From Ramlibacter alkalitolerans (GTDB lineage Bacteria > Pseudomonadota > Gammaproteobacteria > Burkholderiales > Burkholderiaceae_C), in contig NZ_JAEQND010000001.1 in the NCBI RefSeq assembly GCF_016722765.1, positions 124,001 to 188,000 on the forward strand: DNA of 64,000 bases, read 5' to 3'. How positions within the stretch are numbered: the stretch's first letter is position 1; each line of letters begins with the position of its first letter. Below, piece after piece: positions 1-7,421 of the stretch. The notes below the pieces were generated by a model that was given only the letters and a program-made list of their open reading frames with translations, had not been told where the DNA came from and searched no databases. A program made the translations under genes and the position numbers.

Positions 1-165
1 TTCGAGTTCTACGAGTGGAAGAAGCAGTTCGTGCTGAAGAAGCACTGGCTGGTCCACACGAAGCGGACCTGCCCGCGCTGCCAGATCCCGCTGCAGAAGG
101 CCCACCTGGGCAAGACCCACAGGCGCAGCTTCTTCTGCGAGAACTGCCAGCTGCTGTACGCGTGA
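1..165 (+). CDS. Fpg/Nei-family DNA glycosylase, C-terminal fragment
   Basis: Frame 1 is open from the window edge to a TGA at 163-165 and gives the last 54 residues of a protein. It ends in a four-cysteine zinc finger: CPRC, then CENC about 19 residues later, followed by QLLY. This layout, with a basic stretch just before the second cysteine pair, is that of the C-terminal zinc finger with which formamidopyrimidine/endonuclease VIII glycosylases bind DNA at oxidised bases. The catalytic N-terminus lies outside the window, so substrate preference cannot be judged. The next gene is on the opposite strand and converges with it. Confidence 0.7.
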   Translation, partial: FEFYEWKKQFVLKKHWLVHTKRTCPRCQIPLQKAHLGKTHRRSFFCENCQLLYA

Positions 166-219
166 GCCGCCTGGTCTTCTCCCTCTTCCTCCGGGAGAGG
201 GCTGGGGTGAGGGCCGGTC

Positions 220-1836
220 CTAAGGCGCCACGCGCTCTCCCACCGCCACCATTCCCTTGCCATCCTCGAACCGCACCAGGTAGCCGCTCTTGGAGGCGAA
301 GCGCTGGCCGATGCCCAGGGCCAGCCGCGGATACAGGCCGGTGGCCGTCGTGCGCTCCAGGTTGGTCTCCACGCGTTCGATGAAGTAGTCCCGCCCGAGA
401 TGGTCCTCGGCTTCGAGCATCGCGGTGCGCAGCGCCTTGCAGGCCACCCAGGCGTCGCCCTGCACGCGCTCGTCGGCCAGCGCAAGCCCGCGCTCCTCCA
501 GCCACTGGCGCATGGCCGCCGTGCGGCGCCCGCGCTGCTGCGGCAACTCGAACGGGTAGGCCATCAGGGTGCGCGCCTTCCACGCAGGCGGCAGCGGCAG
601 CTCGTCACGCTCGGCCAGCGTGGCCGACACGAACACCTGTGCGGCGGCCGGCGCCACGGAAGGCAGGCGCTCCAGGTCCTCCGGCCGCAGCCAAAGCACC
701 AGCGTGTCCTGCGCCTGCGCCTGCGACAGCAGCTCCGGCGTGAGCGCGGCGGACGGCGCGATGCGCAAGTCGCTGCTCGCGACGCCCTGCTCCGCCAGCG
801 ATTGGCGCAAGGCCGCGGCCGCCGCTTCGGCCGACGCGTCCTGCGCCCGCAGGACCTGGATCACGCGGGCCGCGGCCCGGGGTTGCCGCGCGACGTGGCG
901 GGCGACCAGGCCGGCTTCCAGCACCGCGCCTTGGCCCAGGTAGAGGGGATAGAAGCCGGCCGGCGCGTCCGGCGCGGCTTCCAGATGCGGGAACAGGCAG
1001 GGCACGCCCGCCGCCTCGCAGAAGCCGTGCACGGGCGACCACTGCGCGCCGCCCACGCCGCCGACCAGCGCGAACACCGGCTGCTCGCTCGCGCGCCGCG
1101 CCAGTTGCGCGCCCCAGTTCTCCTGCGGGCCCTCCAGCTTCCAGACGTGCAGCTGCCACTTGCGGCCTTCGCGCTGCTGCATGCCCGGCGCCAGCTTGTG
1201 GCGGCCCTGTTCCGCCTTCGGGCCGGCGTTGTGCTCGTCGAAGCAGGCCTGCAGCACGCCCAGCATCGCCTCGCTGCGCTCGGGCGCCACCCCGGGAGCG
1301 ACGACGGTGGCGAAGTGCACCGGGTCGCCCTCGGCCACCGGCTTTTGCGGCAGCGTGCGCAGGTAGGCCTGCAGTGCGCGCACCTCCTGGTCGCGCAGGC
1401 GATAGCGGGGCATCAGGAAGTCCAGGGGCCGGCCCGAAGCGTCGACCCCGTCGCGCAGCGCGTGCGCCAGGCTCGCCTCTCCATACGCGGGGCGGCCGTC
1501 GCCGATCGCGGAGGCGCCGCGGCCGACCGGCATGGCGGTGAACAGCGCGTCGGCCGTGATCGGCGGAATGTAGCTGCGGCCCTCCGCGCCGCCCATGCCG
1601 CTGCGCCGATGGCAGTTCACGCAGGCGGCGCCGGCACCCGCGACTTCGAGGCCGCCCGCCCGCGTGGCGACCAGCGGGCTGCCGTCGGCGCGCTGGCCCT
1701 GCAGGTACAGGGCGCGGCCCTGCGCCAGCAGGTCGGCCGGCGCCTTGCCGGCACCGGCCGCCGCCGCCGGCGCGCCCCAGGCGCCCGCCAGGGACAGCAT
1801 CAGCGCAAGCGAGGCTGCGCGCAAGCTCCTTCGCAT
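220..1836 (-). CDS. Secreted cytochrome c fused to a periplasmic-binding-protein domain
   Basis: 538 residues. An N-terminal signal peptide (about residues 1-27, Ala-rich) is followed by a class I cytochrome c domain with a single heme motif CVNCH (C72, C75, H76). After about residue 173 the chain has the alternating pattern of a type I periplasmic binding fold, like the substrate-binding proteins of branched-chain amino acid importers (for example FALVGGVGG and later LMAYPF). It should therefore be an exported electron carrier that may also bind a small ligand. It is the last gene of a leftward operon with the SCO protein (10 bases apart) and the multicopper oxidase. The ATG at 1836 has a GAGGAG ribosome site upstream. 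The ligand is unknown; the two-domain reading is firm, the role is inference. Confidence 0.75.
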   Translation of the reverse strand: MRRSLRAASLALMLSLAGAWGAPAAAAGAGKAPADLLAQGRALYLQGQRADGSPLVATRAGGLEVAGAGAACVNCHRRSGMGGAEGRSYIPPITADALFTAMPVGRGASAIGDGRPAYGEASLAHALRDGVDASGRPLDFLMPRYRLRDQEVRALQAYLRTLPQKPVAEGDPVHFATVVAPGVAPERSEAMLGVLQACFDEHNAGPKAEQGRHKLAPGMQQREGRKWQLHVWKLEGPQENWGAQLARRASEQPVFALVGGVGGAQWSPVHGFCEAAGVPCLFPHLEAAPDAPAGFYPLYLGQGAVLEAGLVARHVARQPRAAARVIQVLRAQDASAEAAAAALRQSLAEQGVASSDLRIAPSAALTPELLSQAQAQDTLVLWLRPEDLERLPSVAPAAAQVFVSATLAERDELPLPPAWKARTLMAYPFELPQQRGRRTAAMRQWLEERGLALADERVQGDAWVACKALRTAMLEAEDHLGRDYFIERVETNLERTTATGLYPRLALGIGQRFASKSGYLVRFEDGKGMVAVGERVAP

Positions 1837-1846
1837 GGGTCGCTCC

Positions 1847-2479
1847 TCAGTGCGCGTGGACCAGCCGCCGGTACTCGGCGAGCAGTTCGTCGGGCGAGGT
1901 GAAGCCGTCCAGCCGCACCCAGGGCTGGCCGGGCGCCGCGCGCAGGAAGGTCACCGGCCGATGGTGCATCTTGTCGCCGAAGTAGCTCTGGAACGCCTTC
2001 TGCAGGGTGACGCTGGCGGCCAGGCTGCCGGTGTAGAAGCCCCATTGCCGGCCGGCATCGAAGCGCTTCGCGTATTCGGTCAGGCGCCGGGGCGTGTCCT
2101 CCTCGGGATCGATGCTGACCGACACCATGCGGACCTGCTCGCGTGCGCCGCCGAGGCGGTGCTGGAACTCGGCGAAGCTCTGGCTCAGGATCGGGCAGAT
2201 CGCCGTGCAGCTGGTGTAGATGAAATTGAGCAGGACGGGCCGGCCGTCGTCGATCTCCTGCGGGAAGGCGGCGCTCGAGCCGTCGGCCCGCACGAGCGTG
2301 ATGGCAGGAAGCCGGTACTGGGCGACCTGGCGCGCGTAACCGGGCGTGGCCCCGGCCTCGTGCTGGTGATGATGATGGTGCTGGTGCTCGTCGCCTGCGC
2401 AGGCCGGCAGGGCGATGCCGGCCAGGGCCACGGCGACGCTCGCGAACGCGAGCTGGAGCAAGGTGCGAATCGTGATCAA
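1847..2479 (-). CDS. SCO1/SenC-family copper chaperone or thiol-redox lipoprotein
   Basis: 210 residues. The N-terminal hydrophobic segment ends in a lipobox-like LPAC (Cys27), so the protein is probably a lipoprotein facing the periplasm. A short histidine cluster follows (residues 33-40, six of eight are His), which may capture copper. The thioredoxin-fold core carries the family CxxxC motif CTAIC (Cys91 and Cys95) and a distal histidine in MHHRPV (about 172-173), the usual copper ligands of SCO proteins. SCO proteins deliver copper to cupredoxin or CuA sites or keep their thiols reduced. Its place between a multicopper oxidase and a cytochrome c protein suggests that it matures one of them. 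No oxidase genes are nearby. Confidence 0.85.
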   Translation of the reverse strand: MITIRTLLQLAFASVAVALAGIALPACAGDEHQHHHHHQHEAGATPGYARQVAQYRLPAITLVRADGSSAAFPQEIDDGRPVLLNFIYTSCTAICPILSQSFAEFQHRLGGAREQVRMVSVSIDPEEDTPRRLTEYAKRFDAGRQWGFYTGSLAASVTLQKAFQSYFGDKMHHRPVTFLRAAPGQPWVRLDGFTSPDELLAEYRRLVHAH

Positions 2480-2547
2480 GGGCTTCTCCTGCAGGGAAAG
2501 GAAGGGCCCGCGCGGGCCCTTCCGCTCTCACGTAAACAACGCGCGTG

Positions 2548-4374
2548 TCAGCGCCCGGCGGGAATCTGGCCCACGTAGTAGGGACGCATCATCTCGTGGT
2601 CCTCATGCGAGAGGATGTGGCAGTGGAACAGGTACTCGCCGGGCCGCTTGAACTTGGCGATGACCCGCGTGACCTCGCCCGGGAACATCTTGGCGGTGTC
2701 CTTCTTGCCCGCTTCCTCGGCACCCGGGGCGCGCGCCTTGCCCAGCAACTTGACCGAGGCCTCGTCCAGCGTGCCGCCGGTGGAGCCGTCGCTGTTGGTC
2801 TTGGGCGTGATCGTGCCGCTGAACTTCTGCCGGTTCAGGACGCGGAAGTCCACCAGGTGCATGTGGATCGGGTGCGCGTCGCCCGTGGTGTTGTAGAACT
2901 CCCAGATCTCGGTGTCGCCGACCTGCGGGTTCTCCGTGATCGGATCGTGGAAGGTCAGCGTGCCGTTCAGCGTCGGCCGGGTGTTGTCGACGATGCCCCC
3001 CATGGTCTGCAGGCGGCCCAGGGCGTCCGTGCCCTCGAACAGCAGGATCTTGCGCGTGCGCACCGGGTTCGTGACCACCGGCACCGGACCGGAAATCGGC
3101 CGCAGGTTGGCCGGGATAGGACGGTCCGGCACGCCGGACAGCGGCAGCGACACGCGGAAGGCCATGACCTGCCCGGTGGTCTTCGGGTTCGTGGCGGCAC
3201 CGCTCGGATAAGGCGCCTTGGCGTTGTTGCGCACGATGATCGTCTGGCCCGCCATGCGGGCGAAGTCGAGGATCACGTCGCAGCGCTCGCCGGGAGCAAC
3301 GCTCAGGGTGCCCTGCGCCACGGGCGCGTTCAGCAAGCCGAGGTCGGAGCCGATCTGGGTCCAGGGCATGCCGTTGGACATCTGCATGTCGTAGACGCGC
3401 GAGTCGGAGCCGTTCAGCACCCGCAGGCGGTACTTGCGCGGCTCGACGTCCAGCACCGGCCAGGCCACGCCGTTCACCAGGATCGTGTCGCCGAAGTTCT
3501 CCGGCAGGTGAGTGGGGACGGGCGCCAGCGGGTTGGCCGGATCGACGTGGTCGTAGAACAGCTCGCCATTCGCCAGGAAGGTGCGGTCCTGGATCAGGAG
3601 CGGCACTTCGTACGGGTACGCGGGCAGCTGCAGCGCGTCCTCGTTGGCGTCGCGGATGAAGTAGTTGCCGGCCAGGCCCATGTACACGTTCAGGCGCGTG
3701 ACGCCCACGGCGTGGTCGTGGTACCAGAGCTGCGTGGCTTCCTGCGAGTTGTCGTAGGTGTAGACGGGATTGAACAGGCGGCCGGTGGCGGCGTTGCCGG
3801 GCGTGGCCCAGGCATCGGGCAGGCCGTCGCTCAGGAAGTCGGTGTCGCCGCCGTGCTGGTGCGCCACCAGCGGAACGGGGCCGGTGTAGGGCTGGTTGGC
3901 CGGGTTGTTGGCGTTGAGCGGATCGGCCCAGTCGAGCGTCTGGTCCACGGGCACGTCCGCGGGATAGGTGACGCCGTCCAGCCCGTTGGAGTAGCGCACC
4001 TTCACCGCGTTGCCGCTGCGCAGGTTGAAGCTGTAGCCCGGATAGATCGCGGGTTGCTGCACGGTGCCGTAGGCCCAGGCGGTGTAGCTCAGGCGGGTGC
4101 CGGTGACGGGGTCGATCAGGCCGGCCTCGTGCCGGATCTGCTGCGCGCTGATGTCGTACAGCGGCAGGCCGGAAGCCGCATCGACGCCGGTGGGCAGGAA
4201 GATGTAGTTCGGTGCCAGCGGGTTGGGCAGCGGGTTCACGAACTTGGGCTGCAGCGCCGGATTCAGCAGGGGGGAGACCTGGGCGCGCGCCGGCTTCGCC
4301 ATCAATCCCATCGGAACCAGGAGGGTGGCGGCCGCTGCGCCACCCATTCCCAGGAATTGTCGTCTTGCAATCAT
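2548..4374 (-). CDS. Tat-exported multicopper oxidase
   Basis: 608 residues from the ATG at 4374, chosen because it follows a good purine-rich ribosome site (AGGAAGAGGAA) and begins a clear twin-arginine signal (ARRQFLG, residues 3-9). The open frame runs further upstream but without a signal or ribosome site. Copper ligand motifs are intact: HQHGG (about 172), YHDHA (about 218), HPIHMH (about 501) and the terminal HCHILSHEDHEMM (from about 584), giving the type 1, type 2 and type 3 sites with a methionine axial ligand. The pattern resembles CotA/bilirubin-oxidase-type laccases. It oxidises a phenol, metal ion or other donor in the periplasm while reducing O2 to water. It is first in an operon with the SCO and cytochrome genes; the physiological substrate cannot be read from the sequence. 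Confidence 0.85.
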   Translation of the reverse strand: MIARRQFLGMGGAAAATLLVPMGLMAKPARAQVSPLLNPALQPKFVNPLPNPLAPNYIFLPTGVDAASGLPLYDISAQQIRHEAGLIDPVTGTRLSYTAWAYGTVQQPAIYPGYSFNLRSGNAVKVRYSNGLDGVTYPADVPVDQTLDWADPLNANNPANQPYTGPVPLVAHQHGGDTDFLSDGLPDAWATPGNAATGRLFNPVYTYDNSQEATQLWYHDHAVGVTRLNVYMGLAGNYFIRDANEDALQLPAYPYEVPLLIQDRTFLANGELFYDHVDPANPLAPVPTHLPENFGDTILVNGVAWPVLDVEPRKYRLRVLNGSDSRVYDMQMSNGMPWTQIGSDLGLLNAPVAQGTLSVAPGERCDVILDFARMAGQTIIVRNNAKAPYPSGAATNPKTTGQVMAFRVSLPLSGVPDRPIPANLRPISGPVPVVTNPVRTRKILLFEGTDALGRLQTMGGIVDNTRPTLNGTLTFHDPITENPQVGDTEIWEFYNTTGDAHPIHMHLVDFRVLNRQKFSGTITPKTNSDGSTGGTLDEASVKLLGKARAPGAEEAGKKDTAKMFPGEVTRVIAKFKRPGEYLFHCHILSHEDHEMMRPYYVGQIPAGR

Positions 4375-4769
4375 GTCGTTCCTCTTCCTCGTTCTGCGCG
4401 CAACAGTGCGCGTCACGGTCGACTGCATCAACCGTGCCTGAAGGTCGCACTCCAACTTTCCGTTGGTGCTTAACAGAGGGAACGAAGGATCTCGGTCGCA
4501 GGAACCAAGGTGCCGACGCATGGGGAATATGCCCCGGGAATGGGCCCGACAATCCCCGCGTGCGGGGGCTGTTTCTCCTCTGAAGCCGGCCGACATTCCA
4601 TGTCGTCGATGCGAACGAGAAAAGGAACGATCTAGATACTTTCCCGGGCGTTAAGGTCTCCTTAAGCTTGTTGTCGCACGGCTAAATCCATCGATTGCTA
4701 AAACGAAAAAAGAACGATTCTCAGAAGCAGGGAGGACGATTGCACGAGAACGTCACCGCAAGAAGCAGA
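4375..4769. promoter_or_regulatory. Gene-free upstream region of the multicopper oxidase operon
   Basis: About 395 bases without a convincing gene, noticeably less GC-rich than the surroundings between 4600 and 4740. It should hold the leftward promoter of the oxidase operon. Two small inverted repeats are visible: CCAAC/GTTGG with a 5-base spacer at 4452-4466, and TTAAGG/CCTTAA with a 3-base spacer at 4651-4665. Either could be an operator. No known box could be assigned to them. Confidence 0.4.
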
Positions 4770-4784
4770 CCCGCGTGATGCGGG
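4770..4784 (-). terminator. Possible intrinsic terminator of the LprI-domain gene
   Basis: The stem CCCGC/GCGGG with a 5-base loop lies 36 bases beyond the stop of the leftward gene ending at 4821. On the minus strand it is followed by a T-containing stretch (TCTGCTTCTTG). A second GC-only stem, GGGCGC/GCGCCC, lies at 4800-4817. The T run is weak. Confidence 0.35.
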
Positions 4785-4820
4785 CCTGCGTGCAACAACG
4801 GGCGCGCCTGGGCGCCCGGA

Positions 4821-6425
4821 TCACTGGTCGGCGCTGGAAGAGCCTTCGGCGCCCGGCACATCGCCGGCACTGCCCGAGGCGGTGGCGGGCGGCGCGGCGG
4901 ACTGCTCCTCGGGCTCGGCGACGCGGGCGCGCAGCGGGGGCGTCCGGACCGCCGGTGCCCGGGTCACCGGTTCGTCGTCCGTCAGAGCTGGGGCGGGACC
5001 GGCGCCGGCCGCATTCGTGGCCTCGCGCCGTTCGGACCCGCCGCTGCGGGCCGTCGGCTCTGCCGGCGCGGTGCTGCGGCGCGCCGGCGCGGTGGCGCGC
5101 TCGCTGCGCTCCGATGCGGCGGCGCGCTCGCTGCGCTCCGGTGCGGCGGCACGCTCGGTCGGCCGCGTGCGCTCCGCGCGTTCCGGTGCTGCCGCGCGTT
5201 CCGTGCGCGACGGCCGCGACGGTGTGGCCGCGGCGGCGGCGAGTTCGGCGCGCCGCTGCGCGTACCAGCGCTGCAGGCACTCGCGGTCGCGACAGGTGTC
5301 CTCCCGCTGCTGCCACTGGGCATCGCTCTCGCGCTGGAATGCGCGTGGATCGGCCGCGGCCTGCCTGGCCCGCTGGTGCAGCTGCCCGAGCTCCCGGTCC
5401 TGGCGCGCCAGGTCTTCGTCGGCGCAGATCAGTTTCTCGGCCGCCGAGCGGGCGCGGGCGCAGTCGAAGGACGGTTGCGTGCGACGGGCCTGCGGGGCGC
5501 GTTCGGCCGGCGCGGCGGCGGCCGGACGCTGCTCCCTGGGCGGCACGGCCGGTTCAGGACGTGCCGTTGCGGCGACCGGGGGCGACGTGCTCGCTTCGGT
5601 CCTGGTCGACGCTGGCTTCGGGGCGGCAGCCACTGCGGGGGCGCTGGCGTGCGCTTGCGGCTCGGGTGCCGGTGCCGGCGCCTGCACCACGGGCGGCGGC
5701 GGCGCGACCACGGGCGCCGGGGCTCGCGCCACCACGGCCGGAGCCGCGGGGGCGGGCGCTGGCGCGGGTGCGGGCGCAGCCTTCGCCAGCGGCGGCACCG
5801 GACCGCTGCGGCCGGTCACCTGCTGCACGGTCTTGAGGCCTTCCTGCGCGAAACGCGTCTTCTCGTGCGAGGCACCATAACGCCCCGTGTAGACCTGCAG
5901 GCTGGCGCTGTAGAGACGCTCCGCCCGCTCGAACAGAACCTTGGACGGCTGCTCGCCGAAGGCGGCGACGTTCGCGTAGTGGCGCGCCAGCTGGTACATC
6001 GCATCCGCGAGCGGCACGGCATCGCCCTGCAACAGTTCGGCATTGCGGCAGGCGTTGAGGAAGGACACCTCGGCATCGCGCTGGCGCCCGGCCGCCGCGG
6101 CCTCCTTGCCACCGAGGATCAGCGACGCGATCTCGGTCGCGCTGGCGGCCACCGGCCTGGCCTGCAGGCTGGCCTGCCCATCCTCGCTGCCCTTGCGGCC
6201 CAGGATCGGCTTCTGCTCGCACTCTCCCGCGGCGACGGTCGCCGGAGCCGGCCCCGAGGCGGCGACGGCAGCCGCGGCAGGCGCAGCCCCCATGCTGCTC
6301 GTCGTGCCGGGCGAGCCGGCGGCACCGTCGCCCGAGCGCAAGCTCATCACGCCGCCCACGCCGGCAGCGACGCCGACCGCGATGCCCACGGCGAACAAGG
6401 TTCCCTTCTGCCAGTTCACTGCCAT
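4821..6425 (-). CDS. Membrane-anchored protein with TPR-like region and LprI (DUF1311) domain
   Basis: 534 residues. An N-terminal hydrophobic helix (about residues 9-29) anchors it, probably with the rest in the periplasm. Residues about 95-205 form a helical region that looks like tetratricopeptide repeats and ends near QEGLKTVQQV. A long Pro/Ala linker follows. About residues 318-395 match the LprI lysozyme-inhibitor domain: FDCARARSAAEKLIC, then two more cysteines in DTCRDREC. The tail is low-complexity, with repeated Pro-Glu-Arg-Ser-Glu-Arg-like units. LprI domains are found in lipoproteins that inhibit lysozyme and in proteins of unknown role. The ATG at 6425 has no clear ribosome site, so the start is less sure. 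Function beyond a cell-envelope role is unknown. Confidence 0.65.
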   Translation of the reverse strand: MAVNWQKGTLFAVGIAVGVAAGVGGVMSLRSGDGAAGSPGTTSSMGAAPAAAAVAASGPAPATVAAGECEQKPILGRKGSEDGQASLQARPVAASATEIASLILGGKEAAAAGRQRDAEVSFLNACRNAELLQGDAVPLADAMYQLARHYANVAAFGEQPSKVLFERAERLYSASLQVYTGRYGASHEKTRFAQEGLKTVQQVTGRSGPVPPLAKAAPAPAPAPAPAAPAVVARAPAPVVAPPPPVVQAPAPAPEPQAHASAPAVAAAPKPASTRTEASTSPPVAATARPEPAVPPREQRPAAAAPAERAPQARRTQPSFDCARARSAAEKLICADEDLARQDRELGQLHQRARQAAADPRAFQRESDAQWQQREDTCRDRECLQRWYAQRRAELAAAAATPSRPSRTERAAAPERAERTRPTERAAAPERSERAAASERSERATAPARRSTAPAEPTARSGGSERREATNAAGAGPAPALTDDEPVTRAPAVRTPPLRARVAEPEEQSAAPPATASGSAGDVPGAEGSSSADQ

Positions 6426-6508
6426 GCCGGCAAAGGTAGCGGCCCGCCGGCGGCGCGCAGGCGGGACGGCGGGGCATCGCGGAGACAGACCGCTCCTACG
6501 ACGCTCCG

Positions 6509-6522
6509 TTGAGGCCGGTCAA
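6509..6522. promoter_or_regulatory. FNR/Anr-like box upstream of the universal stress gene
   Basis: TTGAGGCCGGTCAA matches the FNR core TTGA-N6-TCAA on both sides; the full consensus TTGAT-N4-ATCAA differs at two positions. A weak -10 (TACCGT, 6544-6549) would place a start near 6557, about 41.5 bases downstream of the box centre, the usual class II activator position. Universal stress genes are known FNR/Anr targets in other proteobacteria. The site is inferred from the pattern only. Confidence 0.45.
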
Positions 6523-6575
6523 TACTGTCGCAGGCGCCCGGACTACCGTGAAGCAAGACCTGAAAGGACTTCGCC

Positions 6576-7421
6576 GTGGCCGCCGACATTCGCCAGATCC
6601 TCGTGCACCTCGATCCGACCAAGGGCGCAGCGCGCCGCCTGGGCACCGCCTGTGAACTCGCCCGGGGGCTGCAGGCCTCGCTGACGGCGCTCTATGCGAC
6701 GACGCCCGCCTTCGCCGAACTGCCCTACGCGCCCACGATCGGCGGCACCGGCATGTCGGGCGCGCTGCTGCAGCGCGACGAGCGACGGCGCCAGCAGGCG
6801 TTCAAGGTGTTCGAGGAGACGCGGCGCGCATCGGGCGTGGAGGTGGCATGGGCGCAGACTGGCCAGGTGCCCGTCACCGATGCCTTCGCGCAGCAGGCGC
6901 TGTTCGCGGACCTGCTGGTCCTCGGCCAGGCCGACCCGACCGACGACGACGCGACCGCGGTGCCGGCCGATTTCCCCGAGTCGGTGCTGCTCGCCTGCGG
7001 CCGCCCGGCCCTGCTGGTGCCGCACATCGGCGCGCCCCGCACCATCGGCCGCACGGTGGCGATCGCGTGGAAGGAGACGCCCCAGGCCGCCCGTGCGGTG
7101 ACGGCCGCCCTGCCCTTCCTGCGCAAGGCCGCCCGCGTGCACGTCCTGAGCTGGGGCGAGGAGTCTTCACCGGGCGTCGCCGGCCAGCCCCTGGACCTGG
7201 CGAAGTACCTCGCGGCGCATGGCATCGCCTTCAGCTGGGACCGCGCCGGCGCCGAGCGCCAGCAGATCGGCGAACTGCTGCTGTCGCGCGCCTTCGACTT
7301 CGGGGCCGACCTGCTGGTCATGGGCTGCTATGGCCAGAGCCGCGCGCGCGAATGGATCCTGGGCGGCGCCAGCCGCACCATCCTGCAGTCGATGACGCTG
7401 CCCGTGCTGATGATGCACTAG
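6576..7421 (+). CDS. Tandem universal stress protein (UspA family)
   Basis: 281 residues with two Usp folds in one chain. The second half keeps the nucleotide-binding signature G-x2-G-x9-G-S/T (MGCYGQSRAREWILGGAS, from about residue 250), so it should bind ATP; the first half lacks a clear copy. Tandem Usp proteins of this length are common in proteobacteria under oxygen limitation, starvation or stress. The GTG start at 6576 is supported by an AAGGA site about 8 bases upstream. An FNR-like box lies upstream. The stop codon overlaps the stop of the convergent acyl-CoA synthetase: the tetranucleotide CTAG at 7418-7421 ends both genes. Confidence 0.85.
   Translation: MAADIRQILVHLDPTKGAARRLGTACELARGLQASLTALYATTPAFAELPYAPTIGGTGMSGALLQRDERRRQQAFKVFEETRRASGVEVAWAQTGQVPVTDAFAQQALFADLLVLGQADPTDDDATAVPADFPESVLLACGRPALLVPHIGAPRTIGRTVAIAWKETPQAARAVTAALPFLRKAARVHVLSWGEESSPGVAGQPLDLAKYLAAHGIAFSWDRAGAERQQIGELLLSRAFDFGADLLVMGCYGQSRAREWILGGASRTILQSMTLPVLMMH

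Noticed and set aside
4375..4596. 74-residue N-terminal extension of the multicopper oxidase
   Set aside because: It would bury the Tat signal, and the better ribosome site is at the ATG at 4374.
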